Source of the DNA: Roseimicrobium gellanilyticum
GTDB taxonomy: Bacteria; Verrucomicrobiota; Verrucomicrobiia; Verrucomicrobiales; Verrucomicrobiaceae
Reading direction: 5' to 3'
NCBI RefSeq assembly: GCF_003315205.1
Contig: NZ_QNRR01000009.1
Span: 248,001-312,000, forward strand
DNA: 64,000 nt
Every line of letters starts with the position of its first letter. The first letter of the stretch is position 1. The notes below the pieces were generated by a model that ran no database searches, had not been told where the DNA came from, and saw only the letters and a program-made list of their open reading frames with translations. The translations under genes and the position numbers were made by a program. Below are positions 34,703 through 43,514 of the stretch, piece by piece.

Positions 34703-36202
34703 TTATTGAGCGGCGCGCTTCTCCGGAGCGAGGAACTTGGAAGGCACGCGCTGAACCTCAGCACCCTTGCGGCCCACGCCAATCACATCACCGGTATCCT
34801 TGAAGCTGATGAAGATCATGAAGCCGAAGAGCAGGATGACGCACGCGGTCTGCACCACTTCCAGGATGCGGAGATTGATCGACTTGCGACGGACCCATTC
34901 ATAGATGGCCATCACGATGTGGCCACCGTCCAGCACGGGGAAGGGGAGCATGTTCAGCAGCGCGAGGTTCACATTCAGCACCACGCTGAACCACAGCACG
35001 CGCTCCCAGCCATTCGGGTCCTGGAGCAGGTTGTAGTACACATTGGCGATGCCGATGAAGCCGCTCAGGTGACTGGCGCCGATGTCGGAGTTGGAGGTGG
35101 GGGAGAGCTTGCGAAGGGTGTCGTAGATGGTGCGGCCGGCATCCTTGAGCTGGCCGATCGGGCCCGGGTAACGCTTCTTCTCCGAGCCGCCGATGTCCCA
35201 ACCCGCGCCGAGAGTGGCGATGGCCTCGTCTTTGATATCAAACGCCTTGTCCCGCTGGTCGGGCAACCGTGTGGTGATGGTGAGGGGGACCGTCTTGCCG
35301 TCGCGCTCCACTTCCACGTTCATGGGCTTGCCCACGTTCTCTTCCAGAATGTCCGAGAGGACGCCTGTGCTCAGCACAGGCTGGCCGTTGATCTTGCGGA
35401 GGATGTCATCCTTCTGCATGCCGCCCTCTTGGGCCGGGGTATGAGCGCCATCCGCGGCGAAGTCCATCACCTTCAGGGTCATCACCGGACCAATGCCCAC
35501 CTGACGGAAAGCAGGGCGGGTGAAGAGACCCGTCCACCAGGAGGTCTTGCCTTCCTGCTTCGGCTTCTCGGACTTCACGGGAACGACCACTTCACCCACG
35601 CCGGGGCGGTTCACCTTGAACTCAATCACATCCTTCTCGCTGGAGACCACATACCAGGTCACGCTCTCCACCAGGCCGCGGAAACCGCGCACCTTGTTGC
35701 CGTCCACGGTGATGATCTCATCGCCAACCTTCAGGCCATCGCGTTCCGCCGGGGAGCCTTTGGCCACGTAGCCGATGCGCTTCTCTGTGTCGATCTCGCG
35801 CTCGGTGAGGCCGACCTGCCAGACCACCACGGCGAAAAATACTGCCAGCAGGAAGCTGAAAAGGGGGCCGGCGAAGGCCACGATGATCTTGTCCAGCGGG
35901 GTGATGGGCGGCAGCGACTCGCGACCTTCCTCGTTCTTGCCCTCGATGGCATCCATGGGCGCCATCTGGGGGAGCGCTACGAAGCCTCCCATGGGGATGC
36001 TGCCGAGGCCGTACTCCACGCCATTGATCTTCTTCTTCCAGATGGCCTTGCCAAACCAGACGTAGAACTTCTCCACCTTCAGCCCGCGCCAGCGCGCGGC
36101 GAGGAAGTGACCCCACTCGTGCACGACGATCATGAGGTTGAAGACAAGCAGGACCAGGAAAATCAGACCGGCGACCCGGAGCACGTTGAGGAGGAGATCC
36201 AT
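34703..36202 (-). CDS. rseP: RseP-like site-2 intramembrane metalloprotease
   Basis: 499 residues from the ATG at 36200-36202 (MDLLLNVLRVAGLIFLVLLVFNLMIVVHEWGHF, cited in part); an ATG at 36223 adds seven residues. The zinc motif is HEWGH at 28-32 in the first span, and the C-terminal LDGGHIV completes the active site. Two PDZ domains lie between, the first around SPAERDGLKVGDEIITVDG and the second around QEGGMQKDDILRKINGQPV. RseP cleaves membrane-bound anti-sigma factors and signal peptides. In many bacteria the gene follows dxr; here it precedes ispG, the later MEP-pathway gene, and dxr is absent. Confidence 0.93.
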   Translation of the reverse strand: MDLLLNVLRVAGLIFLVLLVFNLMIVVHEWGHFLAARWRGLKVEKFYVWFGKAIWKKKINGVEYGLGSIPMGGFVALPQMAPMDAIEGKNEEGRESLPPITPLDKIIVAFAGPLFSFLLAVFFAVVVWQVGLTEREIDTEKRIGYVAKGSPAERDGLKVGDEIITVDGNKVRGFRGLVESVTWYVVSSEKDVIEFKVNRPGVGEVVVPVKSEKPKQEGKTSWWTGLFTRPAFRQVGIGPVMTLKVMDFAADGAHTPAQEGGMQKDDILRKINGQPVLSTGVLSDILEENVGKPMNVEVERDGKTVPLTITTRLPDQRDKAFDIKDEAIATLGAGWDIGGSEKKRYPGPIGQLKDAGRTIYDTLRKLSPTSNSDIGASHLSGFIGIANVYYNLLQDPNGWERVLWFSVVLNVNLALLNMLPFPVLDGGHIVMAIYEWVRRKSINLRILEVVQTACVILLFGFMIFISFKDTGDVIGVGRKGAEVQRVPSKFLAPEKRAAQ

Positions 36203-36327
36203 AAGGGGGTTAAATTCTAGCATTACGCGCCTTGCAGCGCAAACGGGCGGGGTTTGACCAGTCAGACCCCGATTTTGCTCAACACAAGACGCCTTGTCTT
36301 TCGTGCCATTTCCCTCACATTCTGGCC

Positions 36328-36531
36328 ATGACACGCTGGGAGTACAAGACCATCAAGCTCGCCGCCACTGGGTTTCTGGGGGGCGTACTCGATACCGCCT
36401 CGTTTGAGAATGTGCTCAACGGCCTCGGACGCGATGGCTGGGAGCTGGTTTCCGCCTTCGACACCAACCAGTCTGGCGGCGTGACCCGGGATGTGGTGGC
36501 AGTGTTCAAACGACCGGTGGCGGAGCGCTGA
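36328..36531 (+). CDS. DUF4177-type small protein
   Basis: 67 residues from the ATG at 36328 (MTRWEYKTIKLAATGFLGG). The ENVLNGLGRDGWELVSAFDTNQ pattern followed by a V-x-x-V-F-K-R-P strand is the DUF4177 signature. Function of the family is unknown. It is divergent from rseP, 125 bp away. A longer frame starting at 36232 overlaps the promoter region and looks spurious. Confidence 0.8.
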   Translation: MTRWEYKTIKLAATGFLGGVLDTASFENVLNGLGRDGWELVSAFDTNQSGGVTRDVVAVFKRPVAER

Positions 36532-36576
36532 AAGTGGATCGGTTGGTTCACTTGGGGGAGTGACCTCCGCATTCCA

Positions 36577-36930
36577 ATGCTCGTCCGGTTCCTTCTCCTC
36601 CCATTGCCCGTGGCTCTCCTGCTGCTCTGGTTGCAGTGGGAGCGCTATTTTAACTTCGATCTTGTGGGACTGCTGGTGGCAGCGCCCGCCTATGTGATTG
36701 TTGAGGACGTGTTCCCGTTCACGCTTTTCCAGCAGGACGGTTTGGATGTCCTTGGCCTGGCTTTGCTGGGATGGTCGTCACTGGTGCTGGCACCGTGGTG
36801 GTATCCGGGGAACGGACAGAAAGCTCTGCGGAACAAGCTCATGCTCATCCTCCTGCCGTTGTCTTTTGTTCTCCAGATGGGGACGTTGGCCTGGAAAATT
36901 TGGAAGTGTCTGACCGACTTCTGCTGCTAA
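36577..36930 (+). CDS. Small membrane protein
   Basis: 117 residues with about four hydrophobic segments (FLLLPLPVALLLLWLQW; LVGLLVAAPAYVIVEDVFPF; VLGLALLGWSSLVLAPWW; LMLILLPLSFVLQMGTLAW) and a short cytoplasmic end with two Cys. No family recognised. It starts 45 bp after the DUF4177 gene and may be co-transcribed with it. Confidence 0.6.
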   Translation: MLVRFLLLPLPVALLLLWLQWERYFNFDLVGLLVAAPAYVIVEDVFPFTLFQQDGLDVLGLALLGWSSLVLAPWWYPGNGQKALRNKLMLILLPLSFVLQMGTLAWKIWKCLTDFCC

Positions 36931-37004
36931 ACGCGGCCCCTTTAGCGCTCCCTAGGTGATCGCCCCTAGATTTTGGCCCCCGCGTTGCGTGGTCGGCGCG
37001 CGAA

Positions 37005-37244
37005 ATGCAAATTGCCATCTTGGAGCTCAACAATAAGAACTGGGACGACTTCGTTCATGTACGCTGGCGCGTGCAGTTCCTGCGCCATATGCTGCAGATG
37101 CACCAAACGTCTCCCAAACGGGGCACAGCGGCGTGGGCCCACGAGGAGGAGGACTATGTCCAGCGTCTGGAGGAGGCCGAGATGAAGCTCATTCTCTTCC
37201 CAGCAGAGTGGCATGCCCTGCCGGATTCAAACATACCCAGCTAG
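37005..37244 (+). CDS. Small hypothetical protein
   Basis: 79 residues starting MQIAILELNNKNWDDFVHVRWRVQFLRHML. It has Trp-rich, charged composition (AWAHEEEDYVQRLEEAEMKLILFPAEWHAL), no signal peptide and no recognised domain. The frame has plausible codon use but no visible ribosome site, so it may or may not be real. Confidence 0.42.
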   Translation: MQIAILELNNKNWDDFVHVRWRVQFLRHMLQMHQTSPKRGTAAWAHEEEDYVQRLEEAEMKLILFPAEWHALPDSNIPS

Positions 37245-37266
37245 GTGCGGGAGGCGTGGCATGCCC

Positions 37267-37365
37267 GTCTAGGGCGGTTTAGACAAAGTCGTGGCCTTGG
37301 ATCAGGGGTGACTTGCCGCACCCCAAGACGAAATTGGCTACACTGTAACTTAAACCGCTCTAGAC
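37267..37365. repeat. 99-bp inverted-repeat element overlapping a stop codon
   Basis: Arms GTCTAGGGCGGTTTA at 37267-37281 and TAAACCGCTCTAGAC at 37351-37365 are inverted copies with one mismatch. The right arm contains the stop codon of the SLC13 transporter gene (37360-37362), so that protein's last two residues are encoded by the element. The interior has no open frame. It may be a small MITE or a transcript-end structure. Confidence 0.6.
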
Positions 37366-38868
37366 TTTGAATACCCAGCGTCCCACCGTCCACATCATGA
37401 TGGGGATGAGGAGCACGAAGAGCAGGTCCACCCAGATGCCCGCCTTCACCATGCGGGGCAGGCTCACGAGTCCGGAACCGTAGGCGATGGCATTCGGTGG
37501 CGTGCCCACGGGCAGGGCGAAGTCCGCGCTGGCAGCGATGGCTACAGGCACACAGAGGAGGATGGCAGGCTGATTCACCGCGGCTGCCAGGCCGCTGATG
37601 ACGGGGAGGAACGCGGCGGTGGTTGCTGTGTTGCTGGTCAGTGCCGTGGCCACGACCATGACTGCGGTCACCAGGAAAACGATGGCCACCGGAGGCCAGT
37701 CAGACAGGCCCTGCATGGCGGTTGCCATGGCGTCCACCAGTTTGGTCTTCTTGAAGGCGGCGGCTAGGCTCAAGCCACCACCGAAGAGGATCAGCACGTC
37801 CCAGGGCAACTTTTTCATGGAAGCCCAGTCCATGACAAAGATACCCTTTTTCATGTCGAGTGGCACAAAGAACAACAGGGTAGCCGCACCCATGGCAATC
37901 ACCTCGTCCGTGACGATCTTGCCGATGGCTGTTCCCTTCCACAGTTCTCGCGAAATCCAGAGCACAATCGCCAGAGAAAAGGCTCCGGCCACCGCCCATT
38001 CGCCCTTGCTCATCCTGCCGAGTTTTGTGCGCTCCTGATGGAGAGCGTTACGCAGGCCGGGGACCTCATCATTGGGCACCTTGAAGCTGAGTCGGGTGAG
38101 AATGAGATACACCAGGGGCAGGGATACCAGAATCAGAGGAACTCCCAGCAGCATCCACTGGCCAAATCCCACCGTGATTTTGTGCTGATCATGCATGTGC
38201 CCCGCCAGCAACGCATTGGGCGGTGTGCCGATGAGAGTGCCAAGGCCACCGATGTTTGCGCCATACGCAATCGAAAGCACGAGCGCGGCGCCGAATTCCT
38301 TTGCTCCCAAGGTGGCGCCGCCACCTTCTTTGAGGAGGCCGTACACCGAGATGCCGATGGGCAGGAGCATCATGGCCGTGGCGGAGTTGCTGGCCCACAT
38401 GCTGATGAACGTTCCCGCACAGAGGAAACCCATGATCAGCGCACGGGGCTTGGTGCCCACCGCATCGATGATGGTGAGCGCGATGCGCCGGTGCAGGCTC
38501 CATCGTTCCATGGCGAGCGCGAGGATGAAGCCACCCATGAAGAGGAAGATGATGCGGTCCGCATAAGGTGCCGCGGACTCGTCCACCGGGGAAACGCCTA
38601 GAATGGGTAGCAGCACCAGAGGCAGCAACGCAGTGGCGGGAATAGGCACGGCCTCCGTCACCCACAGCACCGCCATGGTGATGGCCAGCAACGCGACTTT
38701 GGACGCGGGAGCTGGAAGCCCGAACATCGGCGGAGCGACCAGCGTGAAGAGCAACAGTGCCAGCCCGAGGAACAGGCCAATCTTCTGCCGCAAACCATAG
38801 CCACCCTCGAGGAGGTTGCCCTCTTCATCCACCAGCTGATCTGGACGCGCATCGTCGTTCATGCTCAT
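37360..38868 (-). CDS. SLC13/DASS-family sodium-coupled anion transporter
   Basis: 502 residues from the ATG at 38866-38868 (MSMNDDARPDQLVDEEGNLLEGGY). About 12 spans are arranged as two repeats with the family ion/substrate motifs: SNSATAMMLLPI and SNTATTAAFLPV in the two hairpins, GTPPNALLAGHM and GTPPNAIAYGSG after them. The VTEAVPIPATALLPLVLLP stretch is also characteristic. The family carries dicarboxylates such as succinate, malate or tartrate with sodium; the exact substrate is unknown. The gene stands alone and its C-terminal codons lie in the inverted repeat at 37267-37365. Confidence 0.9.
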   Translation of the reverse strand: MSMNDDARPDQLVDEEGNLLEGGYGLRQKIGLFLGLALLLFTLVAPPMFGLPAPASKVALLAITMAVLWVTEAVPIPATALLPLVLLPILGVSPVDESAAPYADRIIFLFMGGFILALAMERWSLHRRIALTIIDAVGTKPRALIMGFLCAGTFISMWASNSATAMMLLPIGISVYGLLKEGGGATLGAKEFGAALVLSIAYGANIGGLGTLIGTPPNALLAGHMHDQHKITVGFGQWMLLGVPLILVSLPLVYLILTRLSFKVPNDEVPGLRNALHQERTKLGRMSKGEWAVAGAFSLAIVLWISRELWKGTAIGKIVTDEVIAMGAATLLFFVPLDMKKGIFVMDWASMKKLPWDVLILFGGGLSLAAAFKKTKLVDAMATAMQGLSDWPPVAIVFLVTAVMVVATALTSNTATTAAFLPVISGLAAAVNQPAILLCVPVAIAASADFALPVGTPPNAIAYGSGLVSLPRMVKAGIWVDLLFVLLIPIMMWTVGRWVFKV

Positions 38869-38999
38869 GGGGCACGACGCTATGGGGAAAATGCAAACGG
38901 ACACAAGTGACAAATGCACAGAGAGGGAAAGTCGTGTGCCCGGAATCCAGCGTGAGATTTATCCTGAATTCCTGCTTTCCGCGCCGTTGTCTAAAGCTC

Positions 39000-40184
39000 A
39001 TGCCCTGTCCTCTTTCCTTTCCCCTGCGTTCATTTTTCATCCTCGGAGCTTTGCTTCTGGTGGGAGCAGCACTTCCGGCACAGGAATCCAAGACGCCTGC
39101 ACTCGACATTCAGAAGTTCGTGAATGAGGCCATCGCTGCTGGGAAAGGCGAAGTGATCATCCCCCCGGGTACGTGGGTGCTGGAGAAGGGACTCTTCCTC
39201 AAGGACGCGAAGAACGTCACCATCGCCGGACTGGACCGGGAAGCGTGCATCTTGAAGCTGCCTCCGGTGGCGTATGCGGAGTGCACACAGGACACGGCGG
39301 CAGGCGGCACGGAGATCCCAGTCACGCGATTGCAGAACATGAAGCCGGGTGTGCGACTCCGCATCGAAGCGCCCGGGGCAGTGGATTCCTTCACGAAGAA
39401 GCCCACGAACTATCACCTCGCGAAGGTGAAGGCCGTGGCGAAGGACACACTGCTGCTCGAAGAACCGCTGAAGTATGCCGTGCCGGCGAAGACCACCATT
39501 CGTGATGCGGATGCGGCGAATGTGTTCGAGATCCGCGGTGCGACTGAGAATGTCACCATTCGCAATCTCACCATCGATGGTGGACGTGCGGCGAATGATC
39601 CTGTCATCCACGGCCACGCGGAACTCACCGGGGTGCATGTGGCGGGACCGTACACCTATGAGAAGGGCCCCACCGGCCCGCGCATCAAGGGAGTCACCAT
39701 CGACAATTGCATCATTCAAAACTGCTTCGGCCGTGGTGTATCATTCTATAGTGTGGAGAACAGCAGTATCACCCGCTGCACTTTCATGGACATCAGTGAT
39801 GAGGCGATCAACTTCGATCACTTCTCTGAGAACTGCGTGGCGAAGCACAACCACATCGCCCGTGCGCGCATTGGCTTCGAGTTGAATGACGCCATCGCCT
39901 GCATCGTGGAAGCGAATGAAGTGCGTGATTGCGGCATTGGCGTGAACCTCTGGCGCTGGTGCAAACAAGAGAATGGTATCAATGAGAAGAACAAGATCCT
40001 GAACAATCTCTTCACCGGCATGGAGGGGAATGCCGTTCAGTTTGGCAAGAACACCAAGGATAATGAAGTGAAGGGAAACGAAATCGTGAACTCCGGGAAG
40101 AACGGCATCTCACTGAATGGCACCGCGCAGAAGGCGGAGGGAAATCAGATCAGCGGGACGAAGGGGAAGGCGGTGGTGGAGTAG
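39000..40184 (+). CDS. Secreted right-handed beta-helix protein
   Basis: 394 residues from the ATG at 39000 (MPCPLSFPLRSFFILGALLLVGAALPA), a signal peptide; the frame is open from 38757 but that part overlaps the transporter gene. From about residue 30 the chain is pectate-lyase-like: KFVNEAIAAGKGEVIIPPGTW, then many parallel beta-helix coils (NVTIRNLTIDGG, GVTIDNCIIQNC, NSSITRCTFMDISDEAIN, GNEIVNSGKNGISLNG). Such proteins act on polysaccharides or bind them. Catalytic residues cannot be assigned from sequence alone. Confidence 0.82.
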   Translation: MPCPLSFPLRSFFILGALLLVGAALPAQESKTPALDIQKFVNEAIAAGKGEVIIPPGTWVLEKGLFLKDAKNVTIAGLDREACILKLPPVAYAECTQDTAAGGTEIPVTRLQNMKPGVRLRIEAPGAVDSFTKKPTNYHLAKVKAVAKDTLLLEEPLKYAVPAKTTIRDADAANVFEIRGATENVTIRNLTIDGGRAANDPVIHGHAELTGVHVAGPYTYEKGPTGPRIKGVTIDNCIIQNCFGRGVSFYSVENSSITRCTFMDISDEAINFDHFSENCVAKHNHIARARIGFELNDAIACIVEANEVRDCGIGVNLWRWCKQENGINEKNKILNNLFTGMEGNAVQFGKNTKDNEVKGNEIVNSGKNGISLNGTAQKAEGNQISGTKGKAVVE

Positions 40185-40214
40185 GAGCTGGAAAAATTTG
40201 CCAAGCCACTCCGC

Positions 40215-40661
40215 TCAGCTTTGACGTCCGTCCACCGGCTCCAGCAACTCAATCCGATTCCCGAACGGATCTGCGACATAGATGCGCTCGTAGCCTTCGA
40301 GCGGTTCATCAATCACCACATTGATTCCAGCTGCCGCAAGATGCGCCTTCAGCGCTGGCAGACTTTTCACCAGCAGTGCGGGGTGCGCCTTCCGTGCAGG
40401 CAGGAACTCCTTCTCCACACCCAAGTGCAGGCGTAGCGCGCCGCCTTCAAACCACACGCCCCCACGTTTGGCGAGATTCGCGGGCTTGGGAACTTCCCTC
40501 AAACCGAGGACGCCGGAATAGAAAGACCGGGCTGCATCCTCCTCGCCCGCAGGCATGGCGAGTTGGACGTGATCGAGACCGTGGATGTGAAAAGCGAGAT
40601 CGTTCAAGCGGATGGGATGATGGAATCCTTCACACCGTAGCACAAATCTCAAGGGTTCCAC
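40215..40661 (-). CDS. Glyoxalase/VOC-family metalloprotein
   Basis: 148 residues. The VOC fold begins at HGLDHVQLAMPAGEEDAARSFYSGVLGLREVP and ends with YERIYVADPFGNRIELLEPV; the metal-binding E lies in the last strand. The first 25 residues are unlike the family, so an internal GTG or TTG start is possible. Members detoxify, isomerise or carry antibiotic resistance; no function can be given. The small membrane protein gene lies 15 bp upstream. Confidence 0.82.
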   Translation of the reverse strand: MEPLRFVLRCEGFHHPIRLNDLAFHIHGLDHVQLAMPAGEEDAARSFYSGVLGLREVPKPANLAKRGGVWFEGGALRLHLGVEKEFLPARKAHPALLVKSLPALKAHLAAAGINVVIDEPLEGYERIYVADPFGNRIELLEPVDGRQS

Positions 40662-40676
40662 GCGGAGAATGACGGC

Positions 40677-40895
40677 TCAATCGCCGCCATCTCCTCCACC
40701 GTCATCTCCAGAATCGTGGGATTGCGAATGGCTGTGGCCAATTTCGTCACTTCCACCGCTGTCGTGGTTGCTCCTTTTGAAACGACTCTGAGAGGAGTCT
40801 TGTCGCGCGAGCCGCGGGGCCACGTAACGGTACAAGAACCACAATGAGGCGGCGATGAGGCCGAACACAGCAAGGAGCCCGACGAGCGTTTCCAT
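40677..40895 (-). CDS. Small single-span membrane protein with charged tail
   Basis: 72 residues from the ATG at 40893-40895 (METLVGLLAVFGLIAASLWFLYRYVAPRLA). One N-terminal span is followed by a hydrophilic tail of His, Ser, Gly and Asp (HSHSQSHDSGDDGGGDGGD), which may bind metal. No recognised family. The frame extends upstream to 40994 but without a plausible start. Confidence 0.6.
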   Translation of the reverse strand: METLVGLLAVFGLIAASLWFLYRYVAPRLARQDSSQSRFKRSNHDSGGSDEIGHSHSQSHDSGDDGGGDGGD

Positions 40896-40948
40896 GGTTG
40901 GGTGATCGGTGCGGACTGTCCCTCGGGGACTCGTGAATCTCAAACTAT

Positions 40949-41524
40949 TTAGGAGCCCAGCATCCCCCGCACCGTGTGCGCCGCATCCTCCCAAGTGGCA
41001 TCGTTCATCACGGGACGCTGCAGCGCCACCTGCTCCTTCGCCTCGCCTTCGGTGGGCAGTTTCACCCAGCTCCGGCAGCCGCCGTAACCGCGCTCGTAGG
41101 GAAAGCTCCAGATCTCCGGCAGCGAATACATGCGTACAAGCGCCACATGCAGGCAGCTTTCTTCATTCCAGGCGAAGCGTTCACGCACCACTTCATCCTT
41201 CCATACATGCAGAGGCTCCAGTGCGGCGACCTTGTCCCAGTCGGTGAGGCACCACACCTGGTGGAGCTTCGCAAAGTAATGCACATCCACACGCTCGCGT
41301 TGCTCGTCCTGCGGCACGGTCACTTCACCGGCGTTCTCCGGCATCCATTTCAAGGACTCTGCTTGCGTGTGAAATCCGGTGGGGAACAACCAGAACGCAT
41401 CATGCTGAAAGTGGAATCCACTCTTGCCCTCATGAATGCCGCCTTTGCGCAGGATCAGGGTTTGCGCGCCCTGACCGAGCGCTTCACATACAAAAGACCA
41501 TTCTTTGAAACCGATGGGGGGCAA
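40949..41524 (-). CDS. DUF1802-family protein
   Basis: 191 residues starting MPPIGFKEWSFVCEALGQGAQTLILRKGGIHEG. The KEWSFVCEALG...LILRKGGI opening and the FWLFPTGFHTQAESL segment are the DUF1802 signature. The family has no assigned function. It is cytoplasmic by sequence. It is followed (downstream direction) by the small membrane protein gene after 53 bp. Confidence 0.8.
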   Translation of the reverse strand: MPPIGFKEWSFVCEALGQGAQTLILRKGGIHEGKSGFHFQHDAFWLFPTGFHTQAESLKWMPENAGEVTVPQDEQRERVDVHYFAKLHQVWCLTDWDKVAALEPLHVWKDEVVRERFAWNEESCLHVALVRMYSLPEIWSFPYERGYGGCRSWVKLPTEGEAKEQVALQRPVMNDATWEDAAHTVRGMLGS

Positions 41525-41531
41525 GGGAGTC

Positions 41532-41637
41532 GATAGTTGAGGGTTGATAGTGGATAGCTTGAACCTGACCAGTATCGAAGAGAACAGGTCAGATGGCAGT
41601 TCTTCAGACTATCAACCATCAACCATAGACCATCAAC
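41532..41637. repeat. Short GTTGAT-type repeat pair flanking a gap
   Basis: GATAGTTGAGGGTTGATAGT-like words at 41532-41551 and their reverse-complement forms (ACTATCAACCATCAACCATA) at 41608-41627 border the gap between the DUF1802 gene and the SLC13-TrkA gene. The words are short tandem variants of one heptamer and could pair as a loose stem. Confidence 0.45.
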
Positions 41638-41644
41638 CCGCGTC

Positions 41645-43471
41645 TCACTTCAGCGGAAACAGCCACGGCACCAGAAGAACCGTGACCAGCAGTACAAGGA
41701 TCGTGAAGGGCACGCCCACCTTGAGGAAGTCACCAAAGCGGTACTGCCCCGGACCGAGTACGAGGGTATTCACCGGAGAGGACACGGGTGTCATGAAGGA
41801 GCTGGAGGCTGCGATGGCCACCGTCATGGCGAAGGGCACGGGAGAGACGCCCAGATGCGAGGCCATGCTCAGGGCGATGGGCGCCATGAGCACGGCGGTG
41901 GCGGTGTTGGAAATGAAGAGCCCGATCACCGCGGTGAGTACGAAGAGACTGCCAATCAACACGCGGGGACCGGCGCCTCCCGTCAGATACGTCAGGCCTT
42001 CCACGGCGAGATCCACTCCTCCGGTAATTTCCAGCGAACGGGCAAAGGGCATCATCCCAGCGATGAGCACCAGGCTCTGCCAGTGGATGGATTTGTAGGC
42101 TGAGTCCATGGTCACACAGCCAAAGGCGCCCATCAGCAGACAGGCCAAGAATGCTGCGAGGACATTGGGCACCAGGCCGGTTACCATGAGCGTGACCATC
42201 ACGCAGAGACTGAGCACGGCATAGAATGCCTGGCTCGCGGCGGGGGCCACGTCTTCGACATCTGCGGGCAGGCTCAGGACGATGAAGTCTTTCGTCTGTG
42301 ACTGAAGCTGGCGGATGGATTTCCACGGACCCACCACAAGGAGCACGTCTCCCAACTTGAGGTTCTCCTCCAGCACCGGGCCCGCCATCGCCTTGCCGGA
42401 ACGCCGCAATCCGACGACCGTGAGTCCGTGTTTCCGTCGAAACGCAGCCTTGATGGTTGATTTGCCGATCAGGTCGGATTCTGGCGGTATGAGGACTTCT
42501 GCCATGCCCACCTCGCGGGAGTTCGCCATGAAGTAGCTCCCGGTGAGTGGAAGTCCCTGCAGTTTCAAGTCTGCCTCCATCTTTTCCAGTCCGCTTGCTG
42601 CGGAGACATCCACCAGCAGCACATCCCCGGCTTGCAGCACCATGTTTGCGCCGGGATTGAAAAGCTTCCGGCGGAAATGCACCTGGCGATCCACGGCCAC
42701 CACGTTGCAACCGTAGTCCTTCCGCATGGACACGGTCTTGAGCTGGTGTCCATCCAAAGGGGAGTCCGGGAGGACGCGGAAGCGGCGGCCATGGGTTTCC
42801 AGGTGGTACTCCTGGATGAGATGTTTCAGACCACGTCGTCCGGTCTTCTGCGTGGACTCGTCTTTACCGCCGAGCCACCGTCGCGCGATCAGCATGTAAC
42901 CCGTGCCCATGGCCAGAACCACGAGGCCCATCGGAGTGAAACTGAAGAAGGAGAACCCGGCATGGCCGGCGTGCTTCAGCGTGGCATCTACCACCATGTT
43001 CGGCGGTGTGGCCACCAGGGTGAGCATGCCGCTGATGAGGCCGGCGAAGCTCAATGGCATCATCAGGCGGCTGGGAGAGATGCGGAGGCGATTCGTGACG
43101 CTCAGCACCACGGGAATGAACATGGCCACCACGCCCGTGGAGCTCATGAAGGCCCCCAGCCCGGCCACGGCGAGCATCAATAGCACCAGCAGGCGCGTCT
43201 CACGGCTGTCCGCTTTCCGGATCAGCCAGTCCCCCACGTGATGGCTCACTCCGGTACGCGCCAATCCATCTCCGATGACGAATAGGGCCGCGATGAGGAG
43301 CACATTCGGATCGCTGAATCCCGACATCGCCTCGGGCACGGTGATGATTCCACTGAGAGGCAGGAGAATCAGCACCAGCAGCGCCACCACGTCTGCGCGT
43401 GGCCGGTTGGCCGCGAACATCGCGACGCATCCCGCCAGCAGTGTCAGCACCCAGATCAGTTCCGTTTTCAT
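41645..43471 (-). CDS. SLC13-type transporter with two TrkA-C (RCK-C) domains
   Basis: 608 residues. Two membrane halves (from LIWVLTLLAGCVAMFAANRPRADVVALLVLILLPLSGI and, after residue 400, from LSLCVMVTLMVTGLVPNVLAAFLACLLMG, both cited in part) carry family motifs ATPPNMVVD and SNTATAVLMAPIALSMA. Between them, around residues 230-400, are two TrkA-C-like domains (FRVLPDSPLDGHQLKTVSM; MAEVLIPPESDLIGKSTIK; LKLGDVLLVVGP). Such proteins transport sulfate, dicarboxylates or other anions, with the cytoplasmic domains likely sensing a ligand. The substrate is unknown. Confidence 0.88.
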   Translation of the reverse strand: MKTELIWVLTLLAGCVAMFAANRPRADVVALLVLILLPLSGIITVPEAMSGFSDPNVLLIAALFVIGDGLARTGVSHHVGDWLIRKADSRETRLLVLLMLAVAGLGAFMSSTGVVAMFIPVVLSVTNRLRISPSRLMMPLSFAGLISGMLTLVATPPNMVVDATLKHAGHAGFSFFSFTPMGLVVLAMGTGYMLIARRWLGGKDESTQKTGRRGLKHLIQEYHLETHGRRFRVLPDSPLDGHQLKTVSMRKDYGCNVVAVDRQVHFRRKLFNPGANMVLQAGDVLLVDVSAASGLEKMEADLKLQGLPLTGSYFMANSREVGMAEVLIPPESDLIGKSTIKAAFRRKHGLTVVGLRRSGKAMAGPVLEENLKLGDVLLVVGPWKSIRQLQSQTKDFIVLSLPADVEDVAPAASQAFYAVLSLCVMVTLMVTGLVPNVLAAFLACLLMGAFGCVTMDSAYKSIHWQSLVLIAGMMPFARSLEITGGVDLAVEGLTYLTGGAGPRVLIGSLFVLTAVIGLFISNTATAVLMAPIALSMASHLGVSPVPFAMTVAIAASSSFMTPVSSPVNTLVLGPGQYRFGDFLKVGVPFTILVLLVTVLLVPWLFPLK

Positions 43472-43514
43472 CTGACATGATGCTCAGTGACCTGCACTGT
43501 ATGCGCACTGGCAG

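Noticed and set aside
34700-36220. 506-residue plus-strand frame over rseP
   Set aside because: Antisense of a protein with HEWGH and PDZ motifs; itself shows no recognisable fold.
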